From positions 1-64,000 of the forward strand of contig CAZAER010000015.1 of the NCBI GenBank assembly GCA_964484195.1: 64,000 nt of DNA. The letters run 5' to 3'. Below the pieces are notes generated by a model. That model saw nothing but the letters and a program-made list of their open reading frames with translations. It made no database searches and was not told the origin of the DNA. This document shows, in pieces, positions 31,988 through 40,507 of this stretch. The position numbers were made by a program, and so were the translations under genes. The stretch comes from JALHOP01 sp964484195 (GTDB lineage: Bacteria > Myxococcota > XYA12-FULL-58-9 > JALHOP01). The first letter of the stretch is position 1. Every line of letters begins with the position of its first letter.

Positions 31988-33577
31988 TCACGGACGGGTC
32001 GGACGTCGGGACGGCCAGGCGCTGATCTCGAGCGTGACCGTGTCGCCGCTCTTCGTCTTGAGCTCGAGGTGTTGCGGCTCGCCGCGCGGGTCGATGCGCA
32101 CGTTGGCTTGGACGTCGCCCAGGTAGTCATCGAAGGTGACGTCTGAATCGTAGAACTCCACTTTGACGGGCAACGACGCTTGCTTGTTTTTGATCACGAG
32201 GCGCGCGCCATCGACGACGCGCACGTTCTGCGAGGCGTCGGAGTAGGTCATGCGCTCGCCGCCCGCCGCCGTGACGACGTCCGATCGCTTGCCACCATTG
32301 ATCTGGTAGTAGACCTGGCCTGGCCCGTTCCAATCGCCAGTGTTAGCGAACTGCGCCGAGGTCACGCGAACCTTATACGTGTAGTGTTTGGGATCCTCGG
32401 GCTTGAACGGAGCGCCAGCGCTCGCACCGATGATGCGGTCGAGGATCGCGAACTTGTGCTGGAAGCGCGCACGCACCGCTGCTTCGAACGGAGTTCCTAG
32501 TGCCGCTCGCCATGCGGCGTAGGTCTCTGCGAAGTCCTCGTGCCAGGTCTTCTTCGAGTATTCGGAGATGTAGCCTGCGTCGCTCGCATGCGCCTTTTGC
32601 CACTCGTTCCACCCTGGTCCGGCAACCTCCGCCCCCAACAGCGCGAACGCCAGACGGTGACCCACCTCGTGGAGCAGCACGCCTGCAACTTTCTCCGGCG
32701 TGTTCATCTCCTCTCCAGGAGCAATTAGGGAGATCACGTGATCCCTGCGACTCGTGAAACCGAGGGTCGTCCGTGCCTCCGACTCGGGGACACGATACTC
32801 CCGAGTGAGCACCCCAATATTCTGCAGAACGTCTTTGGGCAGCATGGAGAGGGCTGCTGCCAGCGTCTCGATTGTCATGGCGCCCTTGGGCGCTTCGCCT
32901 GCCGGCGAGAACACCGGGAAGGTCTGATCGTCCACGTGAATGTAATGCAAGGTAGCCGGCGCGTCGTATTCGCCGGGATCCCCGAAGCGGAAGGTCGTCG
33001 TCTGATCCACTGCGACGACACGCGTTGTCGCGCATTCCGCCGCGAGGGGCGCGCCACAACGCGCATCCCAGCGCAACCCCTGCACGTTGCCCGGTATGCT
33101 GGTGCTCAAGCTCTGCAGTGCCGTCCTCAGGCGCGGGCTCTTGGGATACGCCAGCGCCTCCTCGATGATCGGCAAGGTGATGAATGGGTCGGCACTGAGA
33201 ATGAGACCGCGCGCCGCGCTCCAATCGGGACTTGCGCGGTCGGGAAATCCCACTTCCAGGGCGGCGAGTGCCCGTCTTCGTCGCGCCGTCCATGCATCGA
33301 GCGGCATCACGGTGCTCACATCGTCCGGCGGAGCGCGGCGAGCTGCCGGCGCGGGGAGCACCAAGTGGCTGCTGGCGTCGGCGACTCGGCCGATTGCCTT
33401 CTCGGCGCTGCGTTGCGGCAGCCCGGGAAGGCGGAGAGCAGGCGAGGCGGGGCGTTGGGCGAGAGCTCCTAAGGCAATCTCGCCATCCGGTTTGCTAGGG
33501 GGGAACGGCGACGGCAGATCGCGCGGCAGCCAACCCCAATCATCGATCTTCACGTTCACGATGAACATCGGCGGCAA
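31988..33577 (-). CDS. Zinc metallopeptidase, lethal-factor-like
   Basis: 529 aa. The zincin motif LLHEVGHRLAF places His303, Glu304 and His307, and a downstream WHEDFAETYAAW supplies the third ligand Glu351, the arrangement of anthrax-lethal-factor-type (ATLF) peptidases. A ~130-residue C-terminal beta-rich domain follows (YKVRVTSAQF onward). The N-terminal ~100 residues are Pro/Arg/Ala-rich, and no Sec signal is visible. Related proteins are usually exported, so the missing signal is notable. Start ATG 33577 or 33568. Confidence 0.78.
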   Translation of the reverse strand: MPPMFIVNVKIDDWGWLPRDLPSPFPPSKPDGEIALGALAQRPASPALRLPGLPQRSAEKAIGRVADASSHLVLPAPAARRAPPDDVSTVMPLDAWTARRRRALAALEVGFPDRASPDWSAARGLILSADPFITLPIIEEALAYPKSPRLRTALQSLSTSIPGNVQGLRWDARCGAPLAAECATTRVVAVDQTTTFRFGDPGEYDAPATLHYIHVDDQTFPVFSPAGEAPKGAMTIETLAAALSMLPKDVLQNIGVLTREYRVPESEARTTLGFTSRRDHVISLIAPGEEMNTPEKVAGVLLHEVGHRLAFALLGAEVAGPGWNEWQKAHASDAGYISEYSKKTWHEDFAETYAAWRAALGTPFEAAVRARFQHKFAILDRIIGASAGAPFKPEDPKHYTYKVRVTSAQFANTGDWNGPGQVYYQINGGKRSDVVTAAGGERMTYSDASQNVRVVDGARLVIKNKQASLPVKVEFYDSDVTFDDYLGDVQANVRIDPRGEPQHLELKTKSGDTVTLEISAWPSRRPTRP

Positions 33578-33621
33578 GAGCCGGCTCGTTGCGCCAATCG
33601 CTCCCCGTGACCGCGCCTTGC

Positions 33622-35004
33622 CTAGGCGAGCATGTCCGCAATGACACCCGCCGCGAGGCTCGAATCGCCGAAATTGATGTTGCTGCCGTCGGGGTTCTTG
33701 GCCCCCGCAGCGGTCAAAATCGTGCTCAAAAGGCGGTTGTTGATGACTCGGCCGACGTCCAAGTAACGGCCCGTGCGCAAGGCGCCGTTGGCTCCGCCGA
33801 CGAAGACTTGCGGCAAGAACTCGCCGCTGCCGTTCTGACCGGAGTGGGCGTTGCCGTGGGCCAAGTCGTTGGTCCAGTAGCAGAGCGATCGGTCGAGGAT
33901 GCCGTGACCTTCGAGTTGCTCGACCATGTAGCGGAAGGTCTCCATGAACATGCGGTCGATGTCGCCGTGCTTGCGGGCCGCGTCGACGATGGCGCTGCCG
34001 TCCGAGCCGTCGCTGTTGATGCGGTGCGAGATGTGATGGAAGTCCTCGTACAGCGTCCCGTTGATGCGATAGCGCGTCTTGTCGTTCGAGCTGCCGATCT
34101 GCAGCGTCGCGACGCGATTCACATCGGCCGCGAAAGCGAGCGCCGCGATGTCCATGTGCATCTTGGCGACCGCGATGCGGTTGTCGTTGGCGGTAGCGTT
34201 CGCGACCATCTGCTCCATCGCCTCGACCTTGTCGGCGTCGAGCTGGCTGGTCATGCGCACTTCGAGATCACGGATGGCGGTGAAGTGCCGGTCGAGTCGG
34301 CCGCGGTCGGCGCTACCGAGCTGCGCCTTGCCCATGAGCTCACGCATCTCGTCGCGCACCAAATCGTTCACGCTCATGCGACGTGCCGCGAGGCGTTGCT
34401 GCGTCGTCTCGTCGACGTCGCCCAACCCGAACATGCGTTGGTAAACCGCGTACGGATTGGTGTCGCCGTCGACCTTGTCGGCGTTACCGCGATAGATCAC
34501 CGTGTCGTAGCCGAAGTAACCCTCGACCGGACCCGAGCGCAGGTTGAGTGGCGCGACGCCGGTGGGATTCACGCGCGCCGCGAGCTCCCAGTCGACGGAG
34601 CGGCCGCGGCTCGAGGTGTTGCGACCTTCGCCGTGCTCGTCGAAGCGCGCCGCGGTGAACGCCTGGACCATGCCCTTCGCATGACCGCAGTTACCGTGAT
34701 CGAACGGATGCGTGATGCCGCGCACGATCAGCGTCTTGTCCGCGTAAGCGGCCAGCGCGCTCGTCGCTTTGCTCGGCTCGGCGTTCATGCTCGCGGTCGT
34801 CAGCGCACCAGCAGTCGCTGGCCAGAAGCGTTCGGCTTCACCGTTGAAAGCAGTGGCGACGCCGTTGCCGCAGCGCATGAGGAAAGTGCAGACGGGCGCG
34901 TCGGCGGCCTGGCCCCACGCAGCGCGCGGCGCGAGAGACGCAACGTACGGCAGCGCCACGACAGCGCCACCCACTCCGCGCAAGAATCGTCGGCGGTCCA
35001 TCAT
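33622..35004 (-). CDS. DUF1552 protein with Tat signal (copy 1)
   Basis: 460 aa, ATG 35004, overlapping the stop of the upstream gene as ATGA. The twin-arginine signal MMDRRRFLRG is followed by a hydrophobic stretch ending in Ala. The body matches the DUF1552 family of planctomycete and myxobacterial proteins, which occur next to DUF1592-type proteins and contain metallo-hydrolase-like features (HPFDHGNCGHAKGM, HHISHRI, YWTNDL). The role is unknown, often thought to be in polysaccharide use or a respiratory-like oxidation. It forms a two-gene operon with the DUF1592-type gene. Confidence 0.85.
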   Translation of the reverse strand: MMDRRRFLRGVGGAVVALPYVASLAPRAAWGQAADAPVCTFLMRCGNGVATAFNGEAERFWPATAGALTTASMNAEPSKATSALAAYADKTLIVRGITHPFDHGNCGHAKGMVQAFTAARFDEHGEGRNTSSRGRSVDWELAARVNPTGVAPLNLRSGPVEGYFGYDTVIYRGNADKVDGDTNPYAVYQRMFGLGDVDETTQQRLAARRMSVNDLVRDEMRELMGKAQLGSADRGRLDRHFTAIRDLEVRMTSQLDADKVEAMEQMVANATANDNRIAVAKMHMDIAALAFAADVNRVATLQIGSSNDKTRYRINGTLYEDFHHISHRINSDGSDGSAIVDAARKHGDIDRMFMETFRYMVEQLEGHGILDRSLCYWTNDLAHGNAHSGQNGSGEFLPQVFVGGANGALRTGRYLDVGRVINNRLLSTILTAAGAKNPDGSNINFGDSSLAAGVIADMLA

Positions 35005-36704
35005 TGCGTTGCCTCCGCGAGCTCGGCGACCGGTCGCTCTCTGAAACCACGGCTGGTAACGATGCCTTCGATGAGCGAGCGGATGTCCGCGTCGTCGTCG
35101 AGCGACGCCTGAGCAATGGTGTCGACCAAGCCGATGTCGCCTTGCAGAACTTCGCGACCGTAGAAGTACTCGACCATGTGCGCCGACATGCAGCGGTGAT
35201 ACTCGGCGGCGCCCGCTACGGCGTTCATGAGCTCGCCAATGCCGTCGAAGGACACCGCGTCTCCGTCGGAGAACGTGTACGTCGCGCTGGTGTCGACAGG
35301 CTGACCGTTGTCGGTGGTGCGGAAGGTACCAACCGCGTCGAACGACTCGAGCGCGAAGCCCGGCGGGTTGATGACCGTGCCGTGGCAACCTTCACCACAC
35401 GTGCCTTTGCCGGTGACGCTCTCGTAGCGTTGGCGATTGGTCACGCCGGTCTGAGTGATGGCGGTGTTGACGTCGGGTGGCGGTGCGAGCGGCCGGCAGA
35501 GCAAATCGGCGTTCATGAACAAGCCACGATGCACCGGGTCGGGCTGGGTGCGCTTGGCGTTCGAGGTGAGGAAGCCCAAACGGGTCATGAACCCCGGGCG
35601 CGTCGCCGGCAGCTCCGCTTTGACGAACGCCGTGCCGTAGCTGCCGCCCAAGCCGTAACCTTGGGCCAGCGTCGAGTTTACGAAGGTCGTGCGCGACAGC
35701 AAGAAGTCGCGAAACGTCCCGCCATTGCGGACGAGATCATCGAGAAACATCGACGCTTCGCGGAAGTACGCTTCGCCGTGCGTCGTCTTGTTCCATCCGG
35801 GGAATATGGCCGTGTCTTTGTCGAGGTCGCGGTAGCGCGCGAGGTTGTAAGTCTGATCGTGGAAGCGCTCGAGGGCGCTGGCGGCGCGCGGGTCATCGAG
35901 CAAGCGGTTGAGCTGCGACACGAGACCGGCCTCGTCGTCGAGCCCGCCTGCGTCTGCGACGTCGAGGAGCTCGTCGTCGGGCATCGTGTTCCACACGAAA
36001 TACGACAAGCGCGACGCCACCTCGAAGCCGTTCAAGCGGACAGCGCCGTTGACCACGCTGTTGCTGAGCTCGGCGCGATACAACAGGTTCGGCGACTGCA
36101 GCATCGCTTCGAGCGTGATGCGTACACCGTCGTTGAAGGCGGTGCCTGCGTCGTAGGCCGCGTCACCAGTGTCGAATAGCGCGGCGTAGGCGCTGACCTC
36201 TGCCTCGGTCAGTGTCCGCCGAAACACACGGCGGCCGAACTCACGAATGAAGGCGTCACGACGGGCAGTACCGCTCGCCGGCAACCCCGCGGGCAACCAC
36301 GAGGCGAGCCGTTGCACTTGGGCCGCGGCGATGGTCTCGGCGGCGCTCTGATAGTCGCCCCACAACGTGTCGCCCACGACGAGGCGGCGATAGTTGTTGT
36401 CGTAGGCGCCGTAGCGCGTGTCGGCAATGAAGTTCGCGGAGAGGCCTGGCCGCTCGTCGTGGAACAGGTCGGCCATGGTGTTTTCCCACTGCTCATGGCT
36501 CAGGCGGATGAGGCGCGGCGTCGCGAGCAGGGTTTGCGGGCCCGGCGTCAGCGTCGGCTGCTCGAAATCGGGCGGTTGCGCGGCAGGGACCTGGTCCTGC
36601 TCCTGCTCCTGGTCGCGCGAGATGCCGTCGGCTTCGCCGATCAAGCCCGTGCACGCGGTGCTCGCGATCATCGGAACGGTTATGAGCCACGCCCAGACAC
36701 GCAT
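35001..36704 (-). CDS. DUF1592-type lipoprotein (DUF1587/1592/1595/1588/1585 architecture), copy 1
   Basis: 567 aa from ATG 36704. A lipoprotein-type signal ends IASTAC. The body follows the five-domain order known for this family, with PRLIRLSHEQWENTMADL (DUF1587-like start), FRRTLTEAEVSAY, LSYFVWNTMPDDELL, and the Cys-rich GTCGEGCHGTVINPPGFALESFDAVG (DUF1588) segment that resembles a haem-binding CxxCH site. It is probably a periplasmic or outer-membrane oxidative enzyme working with the DUF1552 protein. A second pair lies at 40.5-43.4 kb on the other strand. Confidence 0.86.
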   Translation of the reverse strand: MRVWAWLITVPMIASTACTGLIGEADGISRDQEQEQDQVPAAQPPDFEQPTLTPGPQTLLATPRLIRLSHEQWENTMADLFHDERPGLSANFIADTRYGAYDNNYRRLVVGDTLWGDYQSAAETIAAAQVQRLASWLPAGLPASGTARRDAFIREFGRRVFRRTLTEAEVSAYAALFDTGDAAYDAGTAFNDGVRITLEAMLQSPNLLYRAELSNSVVNGAVRLNGFEVASRLSYFVWNTMPDDELLDVADAGGLDDEAGLVSQLNRLLDDPRAASALERFHDQTYNLARYRDLDKDTAIFPGWNKTTHGEAYFREASMFLDDLVRNGGTFRDFLLSRTTFVNSTLAQGYGLGGSYGTAFVKAELPATRPGFMTRLGFLTSNAKRTQPDPVHRGLFMNADLLCRPLAPPPDVNTAITQTGVTNRQRYESVTGKGTCGEGCHGTVINPPGFALESFDAVGTFRTTDNGQPVDTSATYTFSDGDAVSFDGIGELMNAVAGAAEYHRCMSAHMVEYFYGREVLQGDIGLVDTIAQASLDDDADIRSLIEGIVTSRGFRERPVAELAEATQ

Positions 36705-36868
36705 GACCCGCGGTCGAGCAAGATCCACGCCAGCACTGAATACGCTTTAATTTTCAAGGGAAGACCCATGGTCCCCTGTGGACTGGAGGCCGCGCGACCG
36801 GGGGGCTCAGCTCCCACTTTTGTGACGAAACGCACGGTCGAACCCTGTCGATACCCATCGCAGCAAAC

Positions 36869-38353
36869 GTGAGCTCAATTCCGGTCATAGGTTCCAGGGG
36901 AACATCCTTTACGGCCATCTCCGAGCCGCGCAGGAGTTTACCGGCCGTTGGCGACGAAGAAGCGCGACCGTCCCCTCGCGACCTGTCGGACTCAGTTTCT
37001 CGTCGTCCTCGCGGCGCTCCGGTGCGATTGCTTGCGGACACCGCGCGACTGCCGGGAGTCCACGTCACCTTGCCGGAAACGCCACTGGCGGTCCGCAATA
37101 GCGGCCAGGTGAGCTTTTTTGATGCGCCTCGCGAGGCGGCACCGCCGCCGGCAGAAGAAAAGCTCCGACTCATGACCGAGTTCTTCGACAATGAGGTCGC
37201 AAGCGGAAAGCTGCCAGGCGCCGCTATCCTCATTCAACAGCACGGCCGCCCGGTCTACCTGAAGACCTTTGGCGTGCGCGACGTCGCGACTCAGGCCCCT
37301 ATGACGTCGGACACCATCTTCGCCCTCCATTCCATGACGAAGCCGGCCACCAGTCTGGCGGCGATGATGTTGATCGACGAAGGCAAGATTTCGCTCGACG
37401 ACCCCGTGGCAAAATATATCCCGTCCTTTGCGGACATGAAGGTCGGGGTGGAGCGCAAGGACGCAGGGGGCGAGCGGACGCTCGACCTCGTTCCGGCCCA
37501 CCGTCAGATCACGATCAAAGACCTGCTGCTTCACACCTCCGGGATCAGCTACCCGTACATCGGTGCCGAATGGGTGATGCGGGCCTATTCCGAAGCTCGT
37601 CTCTTCGACGGCAAATTCGACAACCGCGAGTTTGCTGAGCGCATCGCGAAGGTCCCCCTCGCACGCCAACCCGGCACGCTCTGGCGCTACGGCCACTCGA
37701 CCGACGTGCTCGGCCGCATCATCGAGATCGTCTCGGGCGAGCCTCTGTCTCAGTTCATGAAGCGGCGCATCTTCGATCCGCTCGGCATGAAGCACACGAA
37801 ATTTTCAGTCGACACGCCGGAAGAACGTGCCCTGATGGCCGAGCCACTGCCGAGCGACACCGTGCTCGTTGCCGCACAGCGCGAGCGTCGTGCTCACCCC
37901 GAGTGGGAATCCGGCGGCGGCGGGCTGCTCTCCACTCTCGACGATTTCGCACGCTTCGCGCAGATGATCCTCAATGGCGGTGAGCTCGACGGAAAGCGCT
38001 ACCTGAGTCCGGCTGCGTTCGAAGACATGACGACCGACCACATCGGAAAGGACTCCGGCGTCGGTCGCGACTACTTTTATTTCCCAGGCGATGGCTTCGG
38101 ATTTGGCTACGGTCTGGGTGTGCGCACCGATACGGGAGAAGCAGTTCCACCGCCGCCCGGCTCCATCGGCGAGCTGAAATGGGACGGCGGCAGCGGGACC
38201 TATTTCGGCGTCGATCCCAAGCTCGACATGATCTTCATCTTGATGGAGCAGACTCAGAACGAGCGTGGGCGCACACGAATCGCGTTCAAAAAGATGGTCT
38301 ACGACGCGTTCACTCCGCCTGCGCCCACCGTCGCTCCAGCTCCGAGGTCGTGA
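36869..38353 (+). CDS. Class C beta-lactamase-fold serine hydrolase, no Sec signal
   Basis: 494 aa, GTG start at 36869. The SxxK motif is Ser155-Met-Thr-Lys158, followed by LWRYGHSTD as the Tyr-x-His motif and a conserved GGGGLLSTLDDFARFAQ region. Such enzymes hydrolyse esters or peptides in the cell envelope. Residues 1-90 are Ser/Arg/Pro-rich, disordered, and not a signal peptide. The DNA of its 3' end (from GSIGELKWDGG on) is partly duplicated at 39578-39745 and 40348-40389, and a run of 16-bp repeats follows the gene. Confidence 0.85.
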   Translation: MSSIPVIGSRGTSFTAISEPRRSLPAVGDEEARPSPRDLSDSVSRRPRGAPVRLLADTARLPGVHVTLPETPLAVRNSGQVSFFDAPREAAPPPAEEKLRLMTEFFDNEVASGKLPGAAILIQQHGRPVYLKTFGVRDVATQAPMTSDTIFALHSMTKPATSLAAMMLIDEGKISLDDPVAKYIPSFADMKVGVERKDAGGERTLDLVPAHRQITIKDLLLHTSGISYPYIGAEWVMRAYSEARLFDGKFDNREFAERIAKVPLARQPGTLWRYGHSTDVLGRIIEIVSGEPLSQFMKRRIFDPLGMKHTKFSVDTPEERALMAEPLPSDTVLVAAQRERRAHPEWESGGGGLLSTLDDFARFAQMILNGGELDGKRYLSPAAFEDMTTDHIGKDSGVGRDYFYFPGDGFGFGYGLGVRTDTGEAVPPPPGSIGELKWDGGSGTYFGVDPKLDMIFILMEQTQNERGRTRIAFKKMVYDAFTPPAPTVAPAPRS

Positions 38354-38384
38354 AGCTTAGGAGCGACCCCCGCTCAAGAAGGTT

Positions 38385-38433
38385 CCTGGTCGGTACGACC
38401 CCTGGTCGGTACGACCCTCTGGTCGATACGACC
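38385..38433 (+). repeat. 16-bp tandem repeats after the serine hydrolase gene
   Basis: CCTGGTCGGTACGACC occurs twice head to tail (38385, 38401), and a third unit (38417-38433) has one extra base and one change. A related GGTTCCTGGTCGATACC occurs at 39578. The repeats could help misalignment and give the fragment copies seen downstream. Confidence 0.75.
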
Positions 38434-38597
38434 CTCCACAGAGGCCTCGACCCGCCGACGAAAGCGACAAGCACCCCGCATATTGTCACGCTGGCACTCT
38501 CCAGTGTGCCGCGGGTCGTGGTGGCAACGGACAAGCGAGTGACGGCGCGGCGCAGGAAAGCTGACAACGCGCGCTGGTCTGCGCCGATAGGACCGTC

Positions 38598-39242
38598 ATG
38601 GCGTTATCACCAACGAGTGCGTGGAGTGGTCGAAGTGGGCTTGTAGCCGAGGCAGCAACCGGACCACGTCCCGAGACGGGCGCGATAGCTTCACGTTCGG
38701 CGAAGTTGAACAGCGCGCCCAAGGACGTGAGTGCGCCCGTGAGCGGCTACCCTCCCTCCGTCATCATCGACCCGCCTCGGCTGCCGGCGCGCTTCGCGTT
38801 CGACCTCACCGAGAAGTACCCCACACCGCCGTTGACCGAGATGGTGATGGGGCACACCAAGCTGCACGCGGCTTTCGACACCGGCGCGATCATCCTGACC
38901 GACATTGCGGGCAAATCGCACCGATACACGGTGGCCGCCATGGAAGAACGAACGACGAAATGGGACTTCGAGCGCAAGCGCTGGGAGCCTCACTACAAGA
39001 TCGTGGCGCTCCACGAATCGATTGCGGTGAAGCCGGAGAACACGGAGTTCTTGCCCTCCCCAGAGGTGACCGAAGCTCGCCTCAGGCTCGGAAATACGCC
39101 GAGCCGCATCATGATCAATCTGCCGCGTCAAAATCTCGGCTTCTTGGGGTGGTTCCGCGCGCCTGGGGTAGAGATTGACCTCGAGCGTTCGGGTCACACG
39201 CTCATGTTCACCACGGTCGGCGCTCGACGCGTGCTCTGGTAA
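38598..39242 (+). CDS. Hypothetical 214-aa protein
   Basis: First ~60 residues Ser/Ala/Arg-rich and disordered with no signal. The rest is a compact, possibly beta-rich fold (EMVMGHTKLHAAFDTGAIIL, SHRYTVAAMEERTTKWDF). No family recognised. The frame is clean and the codon use matches its neighbours, so it is likely expressed. It lies between the serine hydrolase and its decayed fragment copy. Confidence 0.55.
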   Translation: MALSPTSAWSGRSGLVAEAATGPRPETGAIASRSAKLNSAPKDVSAPVSGYPPSVIIDPPRLPARFAFDLTEKYPTPPLTEMVMGHTKLHAAFDTGAIILTDIAGKSHRYTVAAMEERTTKWDFERKRWEPHYKIVALHESIAVKPENTEFLPSPEVTEARLRLGNTPSRIMINLPRQNLGFLGWFRAPGVEIDLERSGHTLMFTTVGARRVLW

Positions 39243-39827
39243 ACGCGATCGACCAGGAACCTTCTCGCGCCGCCGCCTCGATGCGGTGAGACGCGGCTCA
39301 TGAAACGCTGATCGACGCCCTGCAAGCGCAGAGCCGGGTCTGTGCGTTCGAGTCCGCGAAAGCGGCACATCGGAGATCCGCGCAACGCCTGAGCAGTGCA
39401 GTGCTCAACCCCCGGCTGGAGCCGCCTCGTAGCCGCAACGCGGATGGTCCGGAGTGCCTACACTTCTGGCGTCGGGTTCGCCGTCGTTTTTTTGCGGCGA
39501 ACTCGACTGCCGCGCGACCCGAAGGGTCGATCAAGCGGCAAGAGAAGCCGGTTGGGGCTACGTGCTTCCAAGCGAGGGGTTCCTGGTCGATACCACCCTG
39601 GCTCCATCGGCGAGCTGAAATGGGACGGCGGCAGAGGGAGCAGACCCAGAACGAGCGTGGGCGCACTCGAGCCGCGTTCAAGAAAATGGTCTACGACGCG
39701 TTCACTCCGCCTGCACGCGCCCTCGCTCCTGCGCCAGGCTTCTAGGCCCCCGACGTTCGACGCCGAGGTTTCCCGCGCAACAGATCGTCTCGGGGCCCGA
39801 TAACGAACGGCGAAGGAGAAGACAAAC
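39243..39827. other. Gene-free interval with decayed sequence
   Basis: 585 bp with no intact gene. The right third holds the pseudogene fragment described separately; the left part shows short open frames only in antisense or mixed phase, with no ribosome binding sites, and looks like eroded coding DNA. Confidence 0.5.
39578..39745 (+). pseudogene. Decayed copy of the serine hydrolase 3' end
   Basis: From 39599 the sequence repeats the DNA encoding GSIGELKWDGG of the hydrolase, then skips ~50 bp and resumes as EQTQNERGRTRAAFKKMVYDAF with about 90 percent identity to the real gene's tail, ending at a stop at 39745. The middle deletion puts the two parts in different frames. It is a partial duplication, not a working gene. 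Confidence 0.85.
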
Positions 39828-40286
39828 ATGTCGCTAACGGCATCTTCATTCACTGTTCCCGCTTTCGGGTCGGTTGTTCGGGCTACTGATCTCGAGAGTC
39901 CGAGTGACTCTGCGCTGGCGCGCATGAGTCCTGAACGCTCGCAGCGCGATCGAAAAGTCAGTTGTGCAAATCACATGGTTTCTGCGCTCTGGCAGGGCAG
40001 CTTCGCTTTAGCGGCCGCGAAAGGTCACGGCGACGTCCTTGCTTATGGCTTGGGCGGCTACGTCCTCGGCTGGGGCGTCATGAAAGGATTCGCTTCTGCA
40101 ATTCTAGCCACGGAAAAAGGATCTTGGCCTGAAGCGTTTGCCGCAATGGTCTCGGGTGGAAAAACACTCGGCCTCGTCTCGGTCGCGCTCATGGCACCGG
40201 AATGGACACCGCTGGTGCTCGGCACCGCGGCCGCGCTCGACGTCGCACATGGCGTTGCGCAGGGCGTCGCTATCAAGGACCGCTAG
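39828..40286 (+). CDS. Small membrane-associated hypothetical protein
   Basis: 152 aa. The ATG is supported by CGAAGGAGAAG upstream. Residues ~1-45 are Ser/Thr/Arg-rich. Residues ~50-150 contain three or four hydrophobic helices rich in Gly and Ala (GGYVLGWGVMKGFASAIL, LGLVSVALMAPEWTPLVLG). No family known. A fragment of the serine hydrolase tail follows 62 bp after its stop. Confidence 0.6.
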   Translation: MSLTASSFTVPAFGSVVRATDLESPSDSALARMSPERSQRDRKVSCANHMVSALWQGSFALAAAKGHGDVLAYGLGGYVLGWGVMKGFASAILATEKGSWPEAFAAMVSGGKTLGLVSVALMAPEWTPLVLGTAAALDVAHGVAQGVAIKDR

Positions 40287-40347
40287 CCACGATAGTCGCT
40301 GTCTGCGACACCACAGCCACACGCGCCGGCGGTGATCTTGGCAGGAT

Positions 40348-40389
40348 CCGCCTGCACCCACCGTCGCTCCAGCTCCGAGGCCGTGAAGC
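40348..40389 (+). repeat. Second fragment of the serine hydrolase 3' end
   Basis: 42 bp identical to 38315-38356 except for two changes, covering the end of the coding region and the stop codon of the hydrolase. It lies in the intergenic space before the second DUF1592-type gene. Confidence 0.8.
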
Positions 40390-40507
40390 ATACCGGCGAG
40401 CGCTGAAGACCCCATGCCACGACGTGTCGCAGTCTTGCGACAGCCGTAACCGAACTAGCTCAATGGCGCCCTGAAAGACGCTCCCGCGCCGTGGCACACG
40501 CCTTGCG

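Noticed and set aside
33589..35112. Long rightward open frame (507 codons)
   Set aside because: It is the antisense shadow of the DUF1552 gene; high GC leaves long open frames, and no start signal or known domain is visible.
39243..39577. Small genes in the gap after 39242
   Set aside because: Short open frames only, in several phases, without ribosome sites or similarity to a known family; treated as eroded DNA.
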